From: Leptospira ainlahdjerensis
Lineage (GTDB): Bacteria > Spirochaetota > Leptospiria > Leptospirales > Leptospiraceae
DNA length: 64,000 bases
Assembly (NCBI RefSeq): GCF_016919175.1
Contig: NZ_JAFFPU010000035.1
Span: 122,457-186,456 of the forward strand
Reading direction: 5' to 3'
Under the pieces are notes generated by a model that ran no database searches, was not told the origin of the DNA, and saw only the letters and a program-made list of their open reading frames with translations. The first letter of the stretch is position 1; each line of letters begins with the position of its first letter. Shown here one piece after another: positions 8,054 to 22,601 of this stretch. A program made the position numbers and the translations under genes.

Positions 8054-9853
8054 TCAGATTGTAGGATGAGTTTTACCGCTGAGAAGTTTTTCTAAAAGTT
8101 CGGCGAGATCGATTTTACGAAAAGGTTTACGAAGACTTGCTGAAAAACCGTATTCTGTCGGGGAAGAAATTACAGGATCCTCCGAATAACCGCTGGACGC
8201 GATTGCGATCACTTTGGGATCTATTTTTCGGATTTCTGAAATCGCTTTTTCACCGCCCATTCCTCCCGGAATCGTGAGATCGAAAATTAGAACGTCGAAA
8301 GGCCGCGAAGAATTTTTCGCCTCGTGAAAGAGTCGGATGGCGTCGGTTCCGTTCTTTGCGGAGACGATCTGATATCCCATTTTTTCCAACATATCCGAAA
8401 ATATCTCGATGATAAAATCCTCATCATCCATGATGAGAACCTTACCGATTCCTTGATGCTGATCCGTTTCCTTTGGGGGAGGCGATTTCATTTTGTTCCG
8501 TGAGACGGGCAAATAAATATTAAACGTGCTACCGACGCCTAACTCCGATTTTACCTCGATTCCCCCGTCGTGTTTTTGAACGATGGAATAAGAAGTTGCC
8601 AGTCCTAAGCCGGTACCTTTTTGTTTTGTTGTAAAGAAAGGCTCGAAAATGCGGGGAAGCAGATCTTTTGGAATTCCGATTCCACTGTCTTGAATCGAAA
8701 TCTGAATATAATTTCCTTCATGCAATCGAACAGAATTGTTTTTCTCTAAATACATATTCTTCGCCGAAACTAAAATCGTACCTCCGAGCGGCATCGATTG
8801 AATGGAATTGATGATCATATTTTCCACAACCTGATGGATTTGATTCTCGTCGAAATCGCATAGTCCGATATTATCATCGATTTCAAAGTGACAGGATACG
8901 TTCGAGCCGCTCAAAGAAAACAATACACAATCATTTAGGATAGGAGCCAAGGATCCCGTTTTACGAATCGGCTTTCCTCCTTTTGCGAACGTTAACAACT
9001 GCTGAGTTAAATCCTTAGCTCGATTAAAAACGGTGATTGCTTTTTCCAGATATCTGACGTTCGATTCTCCTGCTGCCGCTTTTTCGCGTGCTAAATCTAT
9101 ATAACCGAAAATTCCTCCCAAGAGGTTATTAAAATCGTGAGCGATTCCTCCGGCTAAAACCCCAAGGCTTTCCAGTTTTTGGGCGTGTAACAAACGTCTT
9201 TCCAGTTCGAGGCGGTCCGATTCTGCACGTTTACGATCGGTGATATCGGTTCCGATGCTGATCGTTCCAATAATACGGTTGTTTCTATCTTGAAGAATCG
9301 TGTTGTCCCATTGGATTAATTTTTTCTCGCCACCCTTGGTTCGCAGATAATTTTCATAGTGAAGCGGCAGAAGCTGAGTTCGAATTGCTTCTTTGAAAAT
9401 CGACAACACTTGTTCTTTTTCTTCCGGCAGTAAAAAATAATCGAACCAATTGTTTCCGATGAGCTCTTCTCTTTTCCATCCGGTCAGATTCAAAAGATAA
9501 TCGTTACAAAAAGTTATATTTCCTTCGGAGTCCAATCCCAGTCCGATCAAATTTATATTCTCCAAGGTTACACGAAATCTTCGTTCGGATTCGATGAGAG
9601 CCGTTTCCGCTAACTTTTGTTCATCCGATTCTTTTTTAAGAAGAGTAAAATAGCGATTGAGAATGATGAATAAGAGTAAGGTCGTGAATCCGACAAACCC
9701 CCAACCCTTGTAAGTTTGTAAAGTGGTCAGAATCATAGGATCCAACGAGAGAAGACTGATGAATTGGTCCGAGAAAAAAATCCAAAGAGAGGCGAGTATG
9801 AGATAAATAAAGGAAACTCTCGCTGGGGGAGATATCGAAGAGTATTTAATCAT
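8054..9853 (-). CDS. Membrane hybrid histidine kinase (2 TM - PAS - kinase - receiver)
   Basis: A 599-residue sensor. Two hydrophobic segments (about residues 13-33 and 50-70) anchor it in the inner membrane. A PAS/PAC region lies at about 85-210 (FRVTLENINLIGLGL, GTDITDRKRAE). The phosphoacceptor box LAGGIAHDFNNLL is near residue 240, and the ATPase motifs are ENMIINSIQ, DSGIGIPKDL and KGTGLGLA. A receiver domain ends the chain (about 473-592), with DDED, phosphoacceptor Asp in FDLTIPGGMGG, and the conserved Lys in LRKPF. No response regulator gene is adjacent and the ligand is unknown. The gene is monocistronic as far as seen. Confidence 0.92.
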   Translation of the reverse strand: MIKYSSISPPARVSFIYLILASLWIFFSDQFISLLSLDPMILTTLQTYKGWGFVGFTTLLLFIILNRYFTLLKKESDEQKLAETALIESERRFRVTLENINLIGLGLDSEGNITFCNDYLLNLTGWKREELIGNNWFDYFLLPEEKEQVLSIFKEAIRTQLLPLHYENYLRTKGGEKKLIQWDNTILQDRNNRIIGTISIGTDITDRKRAESDRLELERRLLHAQKLESLGVLAGGIAHDFNNLLGGIFGYIDLAREKAAAGESNVRYLEKAITVFNRAKDLTQQLLTFAKGGKPIRKTGSLAPILNDCVLFSLSGSNVSCHFEIDDNIGLCDFDENQIHQVVENMIINSIQSMPLGGTILVSAKNMYLEKNNSVRLHEGNYIQISIQDSGIGIPKDLLPRIFEPFFTTKQKGTGLGLATSYSIVQKHDGGIEVKSELGVGSTFNIYLPVSRNKMKSPPPKETDQHQGIGKVLIMDDEDFIIEIFSDMLEKMGYQIVSAKNGTDAIRLFHEAKNSSRPFDVLIFDLTIPGGMGGEKAISEIRKIDPKVIAIASSGYSEDPVISSPTEYGFSASLRKPFRKIDLAELLEKLLSGKTHPTI

Positions 9854-10198
9854 AAATGGTTAGTTATAAAACGATACAATTTCTTTTAGCAACGGGAACC
9901 GTAATTTAATTTCGACGATTTTATTTTTGAGATTTCAGGGAAGTCTTTTACCGGCTTTGAGAATTCTAAAATGAAAGCGCCTTCAGATGAGTAACCCTTT
10001 GTATGTAGTTTTTGGATTCAGGGAATCTCAAAACTTTGAACGTAGAGGCGATTCCGGGTTTTTTCCCGTTTTTTTTAGGATGGGGGCTCGAATCTAAAAA
10101 ATGAAAAAAGTTATTTTCGACTGATCTCAAGAATGCTATCAGTTTTTGATCGAAAATGATCTTGTAATACGATCTTGGTTTTTTAAGATCGTGGCCTA
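9854..10198. other. Intergenic region between divergent kinase and transporter genes
   Basis: These 345 bases separate the start of the minus-strand kinase gene from the start of the plus-strand transporter gene and must hold both promoters. I see A+T-rich DNA but no convincing -35/-10 pair, repeat or RNA. An antisense frame crossing 9966-10310 overlaps the transporter N-terminus and does not look like protein. Confidence 0.5.
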
Positions 10199-11530
10199 AT
10201 GATTTCCTTATTTCGCTGGATTCTGCCCGCAAAACCAAAACCCATTTTACCTCCGGAAGAAATCGAAAAAAAATATCCTCGTTTTCGCTGGAGAATTTTA
10301 GAAGCAACATTTATCGGTTACGCCGTTTTCTATCTGGTTCGGAATAATTTCCCGGTCGTATCCAAGGAAATGGGCGAGGCGCTTCACTATAACCAGGAAC
10401 AAATTACTAATATTCTCGCGGTGACCGCGATTACATACGGGATCGGAAAGTTTATCATGGGCGCTCTATCGGATCGAAGTAATCCGCGTTTTTTTATGCC
10501 GCTGGGTTTGGTATTTACGGCGGTCTGTAATTTATTCTTTGGTGCATCGAGTGATTATGAGACCCACTTTTATCTCTGGGCTCTGAACGGATTCGTACAA
10601 GGAATGGGTTGGCCTCCATGCGGAAGATCTTTAGGACATTGGTTTGGAGTTACGGAAAGAGGATCTAAGTTCGCGATCTGGAACATCGCGCATAACGTGG
10701 GCGGTGGTTTGGTCGGGGTGGTGGCCGCTTATAGTGCTTCCTGGTGGGGATGGAGAAACGCATTCTATATTCCCGCTTCTATTGCGATCGTGACCTCCGT
10801 GTATCTTCTTTTCCGTTTGACGGACACGCCACAGTCAGAGGGTCTTCCGTCGATTGAAGAATTTCAGGAAGATCCTGAAAAAGAATTAAGAATTCCAGTC
10901 GCCGATCAGGAACGAGAACTGAGTTTTAGGGAAATTATCGTTCAAGCTGTATTCAAAAATTATTATATATGGACTTTTGCTTTTGCTAACTTTTTCGTCT
11001 ATGTGGTTCGTTATAGCCTCACGGATATCGGACCGACTTATCTCAAATTCGCAAAGGGTGCAACGCTGGAAAAAGGGGGCGTAAGTACGCTGATCTACGA
11101 ATTCGCAGGAATCGGATCCACCTTACTCGTCGGTTGGGGATCGGATAAACTCGGGGGTAAAAGGGGAATGGTCAGTTTTTTGTGTATGGTCCCGATCCTA
11201 TTCGCTTTGACCGGATTACTCTTTACTCCTCCAGGTCATCTCTGGCTGGATTTAACCTTATTCGGGATTATAGGTTTTTTTATTTATCCGCCGGTTATGC
11301 TGCTAGGAGTTGCGGGTTTGGATTTCACTTCCAAAAAAGCGGTCGGAACTGCGGCCGGTTTTATTGGTTTATTCGGTTATCTTGGTAGAACGAGTCTTTC
11401 CAAAGCGGTGGGATGGATGAGTAAACAAGAAGGATTCCACTGGGAGCAATCCTTGTATTTGATTATCGGCTCGACTTTGATGGCGCTTGCCCTCTTGGCG
11501 ATTACCTGGAGTTGGAAACCGAAGGCGTAA
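10199..11530 (+). CDS. MFS transporter of the organophosphate:phosphate antiporter family (GlpT/UhpT-like)
   Basis: Inner-membrane carrier of 443 residues with about 12 hydrophobic segments. The N-terminal [21 protein letters not shown], the [11 protein letters not shown] loop near residue 95, [15 protein letters not shown] and [12 protein letters not shown] match GlpT-type proteins. Two arginines, in FYLVRNN and YVVRYSLTD, sit where GlpT has its phosphate-binding pair. The likely substrate is glycerol-3-phosphate or a similar organophosphate, but the substrate cannot be fixed from sequence. It starts at ATG 10199 and stands alone. Confidence 0.88.
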   Translation: MISLFRWILPAKPKPILPPEEIEKKYPRFRWRILEATFIGYAVFYLVRNNFPVVSKEMGEALHYNQEQITNILAVTAITYGIGKFIMGALSDRSNPRFFMPLGLVFTAVCNLFFGASSDYETHFYLWALNGFVQGMGWPPCGRSLGHWFGVTERGSKFAIWNIAHNVGGGLVGVVAAYSASWWGWRNAFYIPASIAIVTSVYLLFRLTDTPQSEGLPSIEEFQEDPEKELRIPVADQERELSFREIIVQAVFKNYYIWTFAFANFFVYVVRYSLTDIGPTYLKFAKGATLEKGGVSTLIYEFAGIGSTLLVGWGSDKLGGKRGMVSFLCMVPILFALTGLLFTPPGHLWLDLTLFGIIGFFIYPPVMLLGVAGLDFTSKKAVGTAAGFIGLFGYLGRTSLSKAVGWMSKQEGFHWEQSLYLIIGSTLMALALLAITWSWKPKA

Positions 11531-11582
11531 ATGGATTTGTTTAACCTTCGGCATGGACTTTAGAGTTCTCTTATTTACTAAA

Positions 11583-12893
11583 TTACTGTTCCACACAGAT
11601 AACGTTTGCGGAGGAACCTAAAGTGTCGCAGGTGGAAGCAAAGTAATTGATCGCTGAGGAATTGACACTTCCTGCCCAGCCGGTCATTCCGTCTGCAGAT
11701 GCGCTGGAACTTGTCCAATTAGAGCAATTTTGAGCGAGGAGAACCGTCCAAGTGTTGTCCATTCCCGTGATATATCCACAGGCGTTGCTTCCCATAGGAC
11801 AAGCGAAAGCGGCGGTCACTCCTGAATTAGAGCTTACCTTGTTTGTCCAGGAGAAAGGAAGAATGGAGGCGCTGTTCGATGAGGCAATCACAGTGGTATT
11901 ATCAGTTCTGTAGTAAGTGTAGAGCGGCTTGAGAGGCCAGTCGGCGCTGGGGGTGGGAAGAGGTTTTCTTGTAGAAGTTCCTAAGAGCGCGATGACGGTT
12001 CCGGAAACTCCTCCCGGTTTATTAGAGGAACAGAGAGTATCAGCACCGGCTTTTCCCCCGAAATTTCCGGTTCCACCGTTTCCCGCGTTCACCATATACA
12101 TTCTTTTATCATTGTCGGAAATCGTAATATCGGAAGTCGTCGATACGTTAGTCGCGCTTCCAATGGATTGGGCTACTCTCGCCGTAATCACTTCGCTCTC
12201 GTCCGTAAAATCGGGAGTTCCCGTTTCGTTCGTCCCGCTGACGATACGGTTTACGGTCGTTGTTCCCAAAGAGGTTGGAAGAGCAGAATTTACGCTTAGG
12301 TTTGCGGGGAAACTCGGATAAGATACGGTTACGGTGCTCGAAGGATCGGGGCCTGGGGGATGAGAAAGATTCAAAGTAAAATTTGTGGAACCGTTGGTTG
12401 TACCTTCGACGACGGTAAGAGCGGATGTGATCACTACGGAATAGCAATAGACGTCGATATCAACTACGTTCGTCAAAGCCGATCCGGTATTATTATAAAG
12501 ATTGCAGGAAAGATTGGTCGGAAATCCGGTAATGGAAACGTTATAAGAAGCTCCGCTGTTTAGTTTAGTGGAGAATTGATAGGTTCCGGCCCCGCCCGAA
12601 ATTCCCGGAGAAGAAGGAAGAATCGTAACCGTATCGCTTCCGTTAGCCAAAGTAAGGCTTCCGCTTACGAGGCCGGAAACATTTCCGCCGAAAGTATATG
12701 TTGGGTTTGTGCTACCTCCGGTGCCCGAACTTTGCTGCGTACTTACCGGAACGTCGTTTACAACTTCCGTCGCGATCACTTGTAAAACGGATCCTAAACT
12801 TTTGGAGGCATCGAATTGCATTTTGTTGGCTTGCGCACATTGAAACAAGGATGCCGCCAAGAAGATGATCATGAGAATAATTCGTTTTCGCAT
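11583..12893 (-). CDS. DUF1554 family lipoprotein
   Basis: Surface or periplasmic lipoprotein of about 436 residues. I chose ATG 12893 (MRKRIILM), which gives a compact signal peptide ending in lipobox LFQC; the longer frame from 12911 adds six residues. The middle (about 150-265) is Thr/Ser-rich and resembles a Calx-beta-like beta-sandwich (VVEGTTNGSTNF, ITISDND). The last 165 residues are a DUF1554 domain (NAGNGGTGNFGGKAGADTLC, NWTSSSASADGMTGWAG, CDTLG, CVEQ), with several conserved cysteines. DUF1554 lipoproteins are multiplied in Leptospira; their function is not established. It converges with the transporter gene. Confidence 0.85.
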   Translation of the reverse strand: MRKRIILMIIFLAASLFQCAQANKMQFDASKSLGSVLQVIATEVVNDVPVSTQQSSGTGGSTNPTYTFGGNVSGLVSGSLTLANGSDTVTILPSSPGISGGAGTYQFSTKLNSGASYNVSITGFPTNLSCNLYNNTGSALTNVVDIDVYCYSVVITSALTVVEGTTNGSTNFTLNLSHPPGPDPSSTVTVSYPSFPANLSVNSALPTSLGTTTVNRIVSGTNETGTPDFTDESEVITARVAQSIGSATNVSTTSDITISDNDKRMYMVNAGNGGTGNFGGKAGADTLCSSNKPGGVSGTVIALLGTSTRKPLPTPSADWPLKPLYTYYRTDNTTVIASSNSASILPFSWTNKVSSNSGVTAAFACPMGSNACGYITGMDNTWTVLLAQNCSNWTSSSASADGMTGWAGSVNSSAINYFASTCDTLGSSANVICVEQ

Positions 12894-13172
12894 AAGATTG
12901 ACCCCAATCAAGATAACTCCTGGGAGAAAATTTATTTACCAAAAAATCCTTTTTTATAATAAAAAAGCGCTATTTTATTTTTTTGCGAATTCATAGGCTC
13001 CTGTCGAACTTCTCTCCTTTTTTTGCTGTCTTGCGAAAAATGAAGAATTTTTCTATTTTTTGGGAGTAATTGTCTATTTTCCGTTTCTGGATTCTCACAT
13101 TTAGAAAGTCGAAATCGGATCTTTGAACATTTTACACTTGCCATTCTTAAAACCGTTCCATAGGTTTCCGTT

Positions 13173-13709
13173 ATGGTACACCCTTGGCATGATATTTCTC
13201 CTGGAGAAGATGTTCCGGAATTTGTGAATGGAATTATCGAAATCAGACGCGGAAGCAGAGCGAAATACGAAGTAGATAAGGAATACGGGATTCTAAAATT
13301 GGATCGAGTCTTATATTCTTCCTTCTATTATCCGGCGAATTATGGATTCATCCCTCAGTCGTATTGTGGAGACCACGATCCTCTGGACATTCTGGTTCTT
13401 TCGCAAGTGGAGCTCGAGCCCCTTTGTTTGGTCAAATCGAAAGTGATTGGAGTCATGAGAATGTTGGATTCCGGCGAAGAAGATGATAAAATCATCGCGG
13501 TTGCGGCCAACGATATGTCGGTAAATCATATCAACGATATCTCCGAACTCCCGCCGCATTTTACCCTGGAGTTAAAACATTTCTTTGAAGATTATAAGAA
13601 GCTCGAAAAAAAGACAGTCGTGATCGAGGAATTCCAAAACGCAAAACTCGCGAGACAGATCGTTTTGGATTCTTTGGAATTGTATAAGAAAACGTTTCCA
13701 AAAAAGTAA
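13173..13709 (+). CDS. ppa: Inorganic pyrophosphatase (family I)
   Basis: Soluble enzyme hydrolysing pyrophosphate to two phosphates, drawing biosynthetic reactions forward. Family I signatures: [15 protein letters not shown] near residue 28, [24 protein letters not shown] near residue 57 with the metal-binding aspartates, and [12 protein letters not shown] near residue 110. The 178-residue length is typical. It stands alone with ATG 13173. Confidence 0.95.
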   Translation: MVHPWHDISPGEDVPEFVNGIIEIRRGSRAKYEVDKEYGILKLDRVLYSSFYYPANYGFIPQSYCGDHDPLDILVLSQVELEPLCLVKSKVIGVMRMLDSGEEDDKIIAVAANDMSVNHINDISELPPHFTLELKHFFEDYKKLEKKTVVIEEFQNAKLARQIVLDSLELYKKTFPKK

Positions 13710-14267
13710 GATTTAGAAAATTCTTTCTTTCCGATTCATTTTTAGGAGAAGAATTTTCCGAAGAAAACATTTCTTTTTGAGATCGGTTTCTATCGTTTCA
13801 GAATTTACCTAAGAGATTCGGTTGCCCCCATCCTGAAAAGGAATCGTTTGAAAATTCACTTAGCCGCGGATAAAAAACGCAAGAGTTCCCACAAAGTCCG
13901 TCTTTTCAAGGACTTGAGAACTTGTTCAAAAGAATTCTTCTTGCTGGATTCTTATTGGAGTTCCTACACTTCGCGGTTTTGGGATAAATTTTAAATTTCT
14001 TTCGACAAGGCAGAATCAACCTTTCCAGAAAAGATCTGAGATTTGGCTTAAAAACCGATTGGTTCACAGTCGCAGACTTTCGGTTGGAATTTTCTTTTTG
14101 AGAATCGAACCAAAAGATTTTATTTTTCGAGAGTTGTTCTTCGGTTCTCTCAATTCATTGAAAAATCAGATTACACAAAAGTATAAATTCCCGAAATTTT
14201 TCTTGGTCAGTTTTCAACTGAACTGGACGTTTAGAATTGGATCGAACTTAAGAACCATTCTTCATTT
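13710..14267. other. Gene-free region after ppa
   Basis: About 560 bases between convergent ppa and the acyltransferase gene. I find no credible reading frame; the one at 14059-14277 on the plus strand is A+T-rich and unlike protein. Segments such as AGTTCCCACAAAGTCCG (13885-13901) and GGAGTTCCTACAC recall the GTAGGAAYTCCTAC core of the dispersed repeat at 29934 and 43418, so this may be a degraded relative, but the match is short. Confidence 0.4.
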
Positions 14268-15170
14268 TCAAACTTGACCGGGAAAATCTCCCGGTTTCGT
14301 TCTCCAACGTCTATGAACCCAAAAGTATTGTTCCGGAAACAGTTTTACTTCTTCTTCCAAAGCTTTTGTCCAAACTTCCGTATAATGACGGATCGCGGCT
14401 TCCCGGTCTGCAAAGGCTTTTTTGTCCACAAAGCCCAAGTCCTTGATCCGAACGATTACCTTTCCTTTTTCTCCACAGAGAACCGAATAGAGTAACATTT
14501 TGGCACCGGTAAGATACGCCATCAAAGCGGGGCCCTGATAGGTAGAAGCAGGACGATTGAAGAAGTTAACGAAAATTCCGACTTTTCCGGCGTTCTGATC
14601 GGAACCGAACCCCATCCAATAACCTTGTTTGAGCATCTTCGCGACTTGGCTGGATTCCTCGGTAGAGACAAGTTTGATTCCATTCTTCGTTCTAAGTTTA
14701 TAAATCAATCGATCCACATAAGGATTTCTTACCTTCTTATAGATCCCCGCTCCTTTCATTCGGATTCCCATGAACTGTACTAAAATTTCCCAGGTTCCAA
14801 AATGTCCGGATATAAGAACGACCCCGATTCCTTCTTCGTTCGTTTTCCTTTCGATCTCTAAAGATTCCTTATCATAGACGAGATATTGATCCATCCATTT
14901 CTGATTGAGTCTCGGTGCGTAGAGGGTTCCAGCCACTAAGTTTCCGATATGGAGAATACTCTTCCAGACGAGTTCTTTTTTCTGGGCCTCGCTATACTCG
15001 GGAAATGCATAGGATATATTTTCATAAGCGATTCTTCTGTGTTTTCTGGCAAAGGGGTAAAGAAGAATGATCAAAAACTTTCCGTACAATAAACAAAGAC
15101 GGTACGGTAAAATGCGAAAGGGAAGTTGAAATAGATAAACAAAGAGGAATGACGGAATGTAACGAATCAA
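14268..15170 (-). CDS. Lipid A biosynthesis (LpxL/HtrB-type) acyltransferase
   Basis: Inner-membrane enzyme adding a secondary acyl chain to lipid A precursors. One N-terminal hydrophobic segment is followed by the catalytic HX4E motif in ISGHFGTWE near residue 121, then [18 protein letters not shown] with the family DQ near residue 195, and the ending [11 protein letters not shown]. The 300-residue length fits. The only start I find is TTG 15170, since the next Met lies beyond the membrane segment, so the exact N-terminus is uncertain. It stands alone. Confidence 0.88.
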   Translation of the reverse strand: MIRYIPSFLFVYLFQLPFRILPYRLCLLYGKFLIILLYPFARKHRRIAYENISYAFPEYSEAQKKELVWKSILHIGNLVAGTLYAPRLNQKWMDQYLVYDKESLEIERKTNEEGIGVVLISGHFGTWEILVQFMGIRMKGAGIYKKVRNPYVDRLIYKLRTKNGIKLVSTEESSQVAKMLKQGYWMGFGSDQNAGKVGIFVNFFNRPASTYQGPALMAYLTGAKMLLYSVLCGEKGKVIVRIKDLGFVDKKAFADREAAIRHYTEVWTKALEEEVKLFPEQYFWVHRRWRTKPGDFPGQV

Positions 15171-15511
15171 GGGAGCCCCGTAATTGTTTTTATATTACAA
15201 AGGGAATGATTTTGGCTAGGATTGACAAGCAAAAGAACGTCCCTTTTTTCGACATCATTGCGAATTCAAATTAAAAAGAAGGAAGACAATCTTTTCTTAA
15301 AAATTTCTTCTAAGAATCTTGCATCTTTTTTCATTTTGAAATATTCTTTTTGTCAACACGAAGTTTCGAACTCGAAAAAAATCCGCTTTGTCCAAATCGA
15401 AACTCCGAGAGTTGACCGCAAAGGGCAGGTTGGAAATTCTGGAATTAGCCTTTCCATTTTTTTGTGAACGCGAAGCTTACAAAAAGAAAAATCTTGTACT
15501 CATAAGAACCC
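15171..15511. other. Intergenic region before queE
   Basis: About 340 A+T-rich bases between the divergent acyltransferase and queE genes. TTGACA occurs at 15223-15228 without a convincing -10 partner. Frames at 15222-15467 and 15388-15657 on the plus strand have no protein-like features. I see nothing else. Confidence 0.4.
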
Positions 15512-19066
<3,555 letters not shown>

Positions 19067-19145
19067 ACCCGACTCCTTTTCCTGCTCGACATCCGATTTT
19101 GGTCGAGGTTTCTGGACCTTAGCAATTGGAACGGAGCCTGACGAC

Positions 19146-21554
19146 GTGAAACTTTCCTTAGACTGGATGAATGACTTTGCACCTTTGAAAGAGGTCGGTC
19201 TCGATGCGATCTTAAAAAAAATTGCGATTTCGGTTTGTGAAATCGACGGCGCCGATCCCTTTCGTCCTGAGTTGGATTTTGTAAAAATTGTAAAGATAGA
19301 ATCGCTGGAAAAACATCCTTCCGCAGATAAACTCCAAATCGCGCAGATCACGAACGGCTCCGCGAAATCTCAAATTGTCACCGGCGCTACTAACGTAAAA
19401 GTTGGGGATTTGGTTCCGCTCGCAATTCCCGGCGCAAAACTGGGAGATAAGGAAATCTTAGAATCGGAACTGAGAGGAGTCAAAAGTTCTGGAATGTTCT
19501 GCTCTGAAAAAGAATTGTCTCTCGCGGAAGAAAGTTCGGGTGTTTGGATTCTAAACGAAGTGGAAGGAGCCGAGATCGGAAAATCGATCCGAGCTCTATT
19601 ACATTACGATGATATCATTTTCGACGTGGATAATAAGTCGATCACTCATAGACCGGATCTTTGGAATCATTTCGGTTTTGCGAGAGAACTTGCGTCGCAG
19701 CTGAAACTGCCGGTTCAATTTAATCCTTTTGAGTCTCTTTGGAATTTTGATCTCAACATTCCTCTTCCAAAAGTATTAGAAAATCAGAATGCACATTCTT
19801 ACTACGCTTCTTCGATTCAGGGAGTTTCGATTCTTCCTTCCAAAAGAAAATTTCAAGCACGACTTCAAAAATGCGGAATTCGTGTGATCAACAACGTGGT
19901 AGACGTTTCCAATTACGTGATGTTGGAAATGGGTCAGCCAACTCATTTTTTCGATAAAAAGTTTTTAGAAAGTCAAGGTGGGATTTCTCTCGAAGTATCG
20001 TTTGCGAAGACGGGAGAAAGTTTTGCTTTGTTGGATGAAAGTTCTCCTGCTCTGGAGGAAGAAATTCTTCTCATACGAAATCAAGGCAAACCGGTCGCTA
20101 TCGCAGGAGTGATGGGTGGAAAGGAATCCGCGGTGCAAAATGATTCCACGGAAATCGTAATGGAATCCGCTGTGTTCGCGAGGGAAAGGGTGCGTAAATC
20201 GATCCGCCTAACAGGGATTCGCTCCGATTCTTCCGTTCGTTATGAAAAAGGGTTGGAAGCGACGACGACCCTTCCGGTACTTCGAAGAGCGCTCAATCTT
20301 TTAAAGGAGAACGGATGTTCCGAACTAAAAGCCTCGGAACCGGTCGGATTCTTACACACTCCTCATAAAGAAGTTCACATTCATACGGACATTCATTTTA
20401 TCAATGCGAAGTTGGGAGTGGAATTATCGAAAGGTGACGTTACCGATATTTTAGAAAGGCTTCACTTCACTGTCTCTTGGAAAGGGGAACACCTGGAAGT
20501 TCTGGTTCCTAAATTCCGTCACAACTACGACGTGACGATTCCGGAAGACCTCGTGGAAGAGATCGGAAGGACTCGCGGTTACGACACGATTCAAGTCGCT
20601 CCGGTTTTGGCCGAAGTAAAAACTCCGATTCGAAATCTGAGTCGCGAATTGGAAAGAAAACTCAAAACGTTTTTTGCGGGGTCTCTCGGTTTTCACGAAG
20701 TTTATAATTATTCTTTTCAATCTTTGAAAGACAACGCGTTCGACGGAGATCCGAAACTTTCAGTAAAAATCAAGAACGAGATGCCGGAAGAACAAGCAGT
20801 TCTCAGAAATTCTTTGCTCCCTTCGCTTCTGAAGAATGTGAGAACGAATCAGGATCGTTTTTCGGAAATCAAATTGTTCGAGTTCGGAAGAACGTATTTT
20901 AATCTTCCGGAACCGAATAACGAGAAGAAATTCTTAGCCTTTGCAGTCGCTTTTGATAGAAAGAATTCAGAATCGGATCAAAAACTTCTGGAAGAAGATT
21001 TTTTAAACGTAAGAAAACAGATCGAATCTCTTTTGGAGTCTATTAAGATTTTTGATTCTACCTGGGAAATCAAACAGGAATCTTTTTATCATCCGGGGGC
21101 GAGCTTGTCTTTGGTCGTCGATTCGGGACAGCTCGGAGTTTTAGGTTATGTTCATCCGGCGGTTTTGGATTCTTTTGAACTCAAAAAAAGAGTGATCTAC
21201 GGTTCCTTTGATTTTTCTTCGATCGTGGAAATCTGGGATCGGAATCGTAAGATCTCAAGATTCGTTCCTCCTTCTCAATTTCCCGAAGCCGAGATCGATC
21301 TTTCGATTCTCATTGGAGAAAAGGAAAACACAAATCATTTTACCGAACTTGTTAAAAAGGAAAATATTCCGGAGCTAAAAGACGGTTGGGTTTACTCTCA
21401 ATTCTCCGGAGGAAACGTTCCCGAAGGAAAAAGATCCGTCAGCTATCGTTTCAAATTGGTGAACTATGAGAAAACGTTTACTCAAGAAAGAATCAAAGAA
21501 ATCTCCGATCAACTTGTTACTCTGGCCGGCAAAAACGGTTTTGCGTTGAGATAA
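19146..21554 (+). CDS. pheT: Phenylalanine--tRNA ligase beta subunit
   Basis: Beta subunit of the alpha2-beta2 synthetase, about 802 residues. Domains in order: N-terminal LSLDWMNDF and an OB-fold tRNA-binding region ([13 protein letters not shown] near residue 60, GATNVKVGD); the B3/B4 editing region ([24 protein letters not shown] near 255); B5 with [15 protein letters not shown] near 465; the catalytic-like domain; and a C-terminal FDX-ACB domain ([10 protein letters not shown] near the end). I placed the start at GTG 19146 because the frame from 18984 overlaps the helicase gene. pheS is not in the window, so the two subunits are not adjacent here. Confidence 0.94.
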   Translation: MKLSLDWMNDFAPLKEVGLDAILKKIAISVCEIDGADPFRPELDFVKIVKIESLEKHPSADKLQIAQITNGSAKSQIVTGATNVKVGDLVPLAIPGAKLGDKEILESELRGVKSSGMFCSEKELSLAEESSGVWILNEVEGAEIGKSIRALLHYDDIIFDVDNKSITHRPDLWNHFGFARELASQLKLPVQFNPFESLWNFDLNIPLPKVLENQNAHSYYASSIQGVSILPSKRKFQARLQKCGIRVINNVVDVSNYVMLEMGQPTHFFDKKFLESQGGISLEVSFAKTGESFALLDESSPALEEEILLIRNQGKPVAIAGVMGGKESAVQNDSTEIVMESAVFARERVRKSIRLTGIRSDSSVRYEKGLEATTTLPVLRRALNLLKENGCSELKASEPVGFLHTPHKEVHIHTDIHFINAKLGVELSKGDVTDILERLHFTVSWKGEHLEVLVPKFRHNYDVTIPEDLVEEIGRTRGYDTIQVAPVLAEVKTPIRNLSRELERKLKTFFAGSLGFHEVYNYSFQSLKDNAFDGDPKLSVKIKNEMPEEQAVLRNSLLPSLLKNVRTNQDRFSEIKLFEFGRTYFNLPEPNNEKKFLAFAVAFDRKNSESDQKLLEEDFLNVRKQIESLLESIKIFDSTWEIKQESFYHPGASLSLVVDSGQLGVLGYVHPAVLDSFELKKRVIYGSFDFSSIVEIWDRNRKISRFVPPSQFPEAEIDLSILIGEKENTNHFTELVKKENIPELKDGWVYSQFSGGNVPEGKRSVSYRFKLVNYEKTFTQERIKEISDQLVTLAGKNGFALR

Positions 21555-21556
21555 AG

Positions 21557-22126
21557 ATGAGAATTCACGAGACCGCGTTTATTCATCCGCAGGCGACCGC
21601 GATCGGTTTGGTTGAGATGGAGGCCTATTCTTCTCTTTGGCCGGGAGCCGTTGCGAGAGCCGATATGAACCATATCGTTCTCGGAGAAGGTGTGAATATC
21701 CAAGACAATACAACTCTTCATACGGATTCCAGCAGAGGAATTCAAATCGGAGATTATACGTTAGTCGGTCATAATGCGATGCTTCACGGTTGCAAGATCG
21801 GGCGTGGTTGTCTTATCGGAATCGGAAGTATCGTGTTGGACGACGCTGAAATCGGGGACGGTGCGATGATCATGGCAGGTTGTATGGTTCGAGGCGGAAA
21901 AAAGATTCCTCCGGGTGCGATGGTCATTCAAAAAGACGGAGAGTTGAAAATTTTCGAAGGAAAAGCAAAACCGATTCATACGGTAGCCGGATGTTTGGAA
22001 TACATTTCTCTTTCGAAACGTTTTAAGGAAGGAATCTTCGGACCGTTTTCCAAAGAAGAAGAACTTGAATTTCAAAATCAGGCGAAGCTGATTTTAAAGA
22101 AAATGGAAATTCCTTTTAAAGGTTAA
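21557..22126 (+). CDS. Gamma-carbonic anhydrase family protein
   Basis: Left-handed beta-helix protein of 189 residues related to YrdA/PaaY and Cam-type carbonic anhydrases. Hexapeptide repeats run through about residues 10-135 (GDYTLVGHNAMLHGCKIGRGCLIGIGS). Metal-ligand histidines are visible in LHTDSS, VGHNAMLHGC. The catalytic activity of this subgroup is often unproven, so carbonic anhydrase activity is only an inference. It begins 2 bases after the pheT stop and is likely co-transcribed. Confidence 0.85.
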   Translation: MRIHETAFIHPQATAIGLVEMEAYSSLWPGAVARADMNHIVLGEGVNIQDNTTLHTDSSRGIQIGDYTLVGHNAMLHGCKIGRGCLIGIGSIVLDDAEIGDGAMIMAGCMVRGGKKIPPGAMVIQKDGELKIFEGKAKPIHTVAGCLEYISLSKRFKEGIFGPFSKEEELEFQNQAKLILKKMEIPFKG

Positions 22127-22136
22127 ATTCCAGCTT

Positions 22137-22476
22137 TCAAATTTGAGTATTCAGAATCTTCAGATACGGAGAAACTTTCTTCTTCAAGAGATTTACTAGG
22201 GAAGGTTCCATAAATTCGTATTCATCTGAAATTTCCAGCGAGATTGCTTTTTGATTTTTTAAAGAAGTTTTGAATTTTTGTCTGAACTTATTTCGATGTA
22301 TGTTTTCCATTATGAAAAACGTATCGGCCACTCCACATCTTCATTTGAAAGAGTTTGCTCGGCGTCGTGGTGAGCCCCGCCGATCGAACATTCAAACCCT
22401 CCACTTCGCTAAATATAACTTCTGCGCTTGGGCTTCTCAGTTTATTCTGACTGCATATAAAAAGTATATTTTGCAT
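22137..22476 (-). pseudogene. Frameshifted low-molecular-weight phosphotyrosine phosphatase-like gene
   Basis: The minus strand begins MQNILFICSQNKLRSPSAE, the C-x5-R-S/T phosphatase loop form of a short (about 108-residue) PTPase-like family, and continues to RSAGLTTTPSKL. The expected continuation lies in a second frame (LSNEDVEW) and then a third (ADTFFIMENIHRNKFRQKF ... DEYEFMEPSL), so two indels near 22345 and 22325 break it. All other positions read well, which suggests a recent inactivation or sequencing errors. The stop of the terminal frame is at 22137. Confidence 0.7.
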
Positions 22477-22601
22477 TTTAAGGAATTTGATCTTAAGGTG
22501 TAGTCGATCGAAGTTGATGTGGGGAAGAATCGAATCGGAAGAGTTCGATCGGGATCGTCTTCTTCGGAAACCGATTGATTTCCAAAGAAGGATTATAGAT
22601 C

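Noticed and set aside
7830..8069. Plus-strand frame of 79 codons after moeA
   Set aside because: It is antisense to the decayed DUF3052 gene and overlaps the end of the kinase gene.
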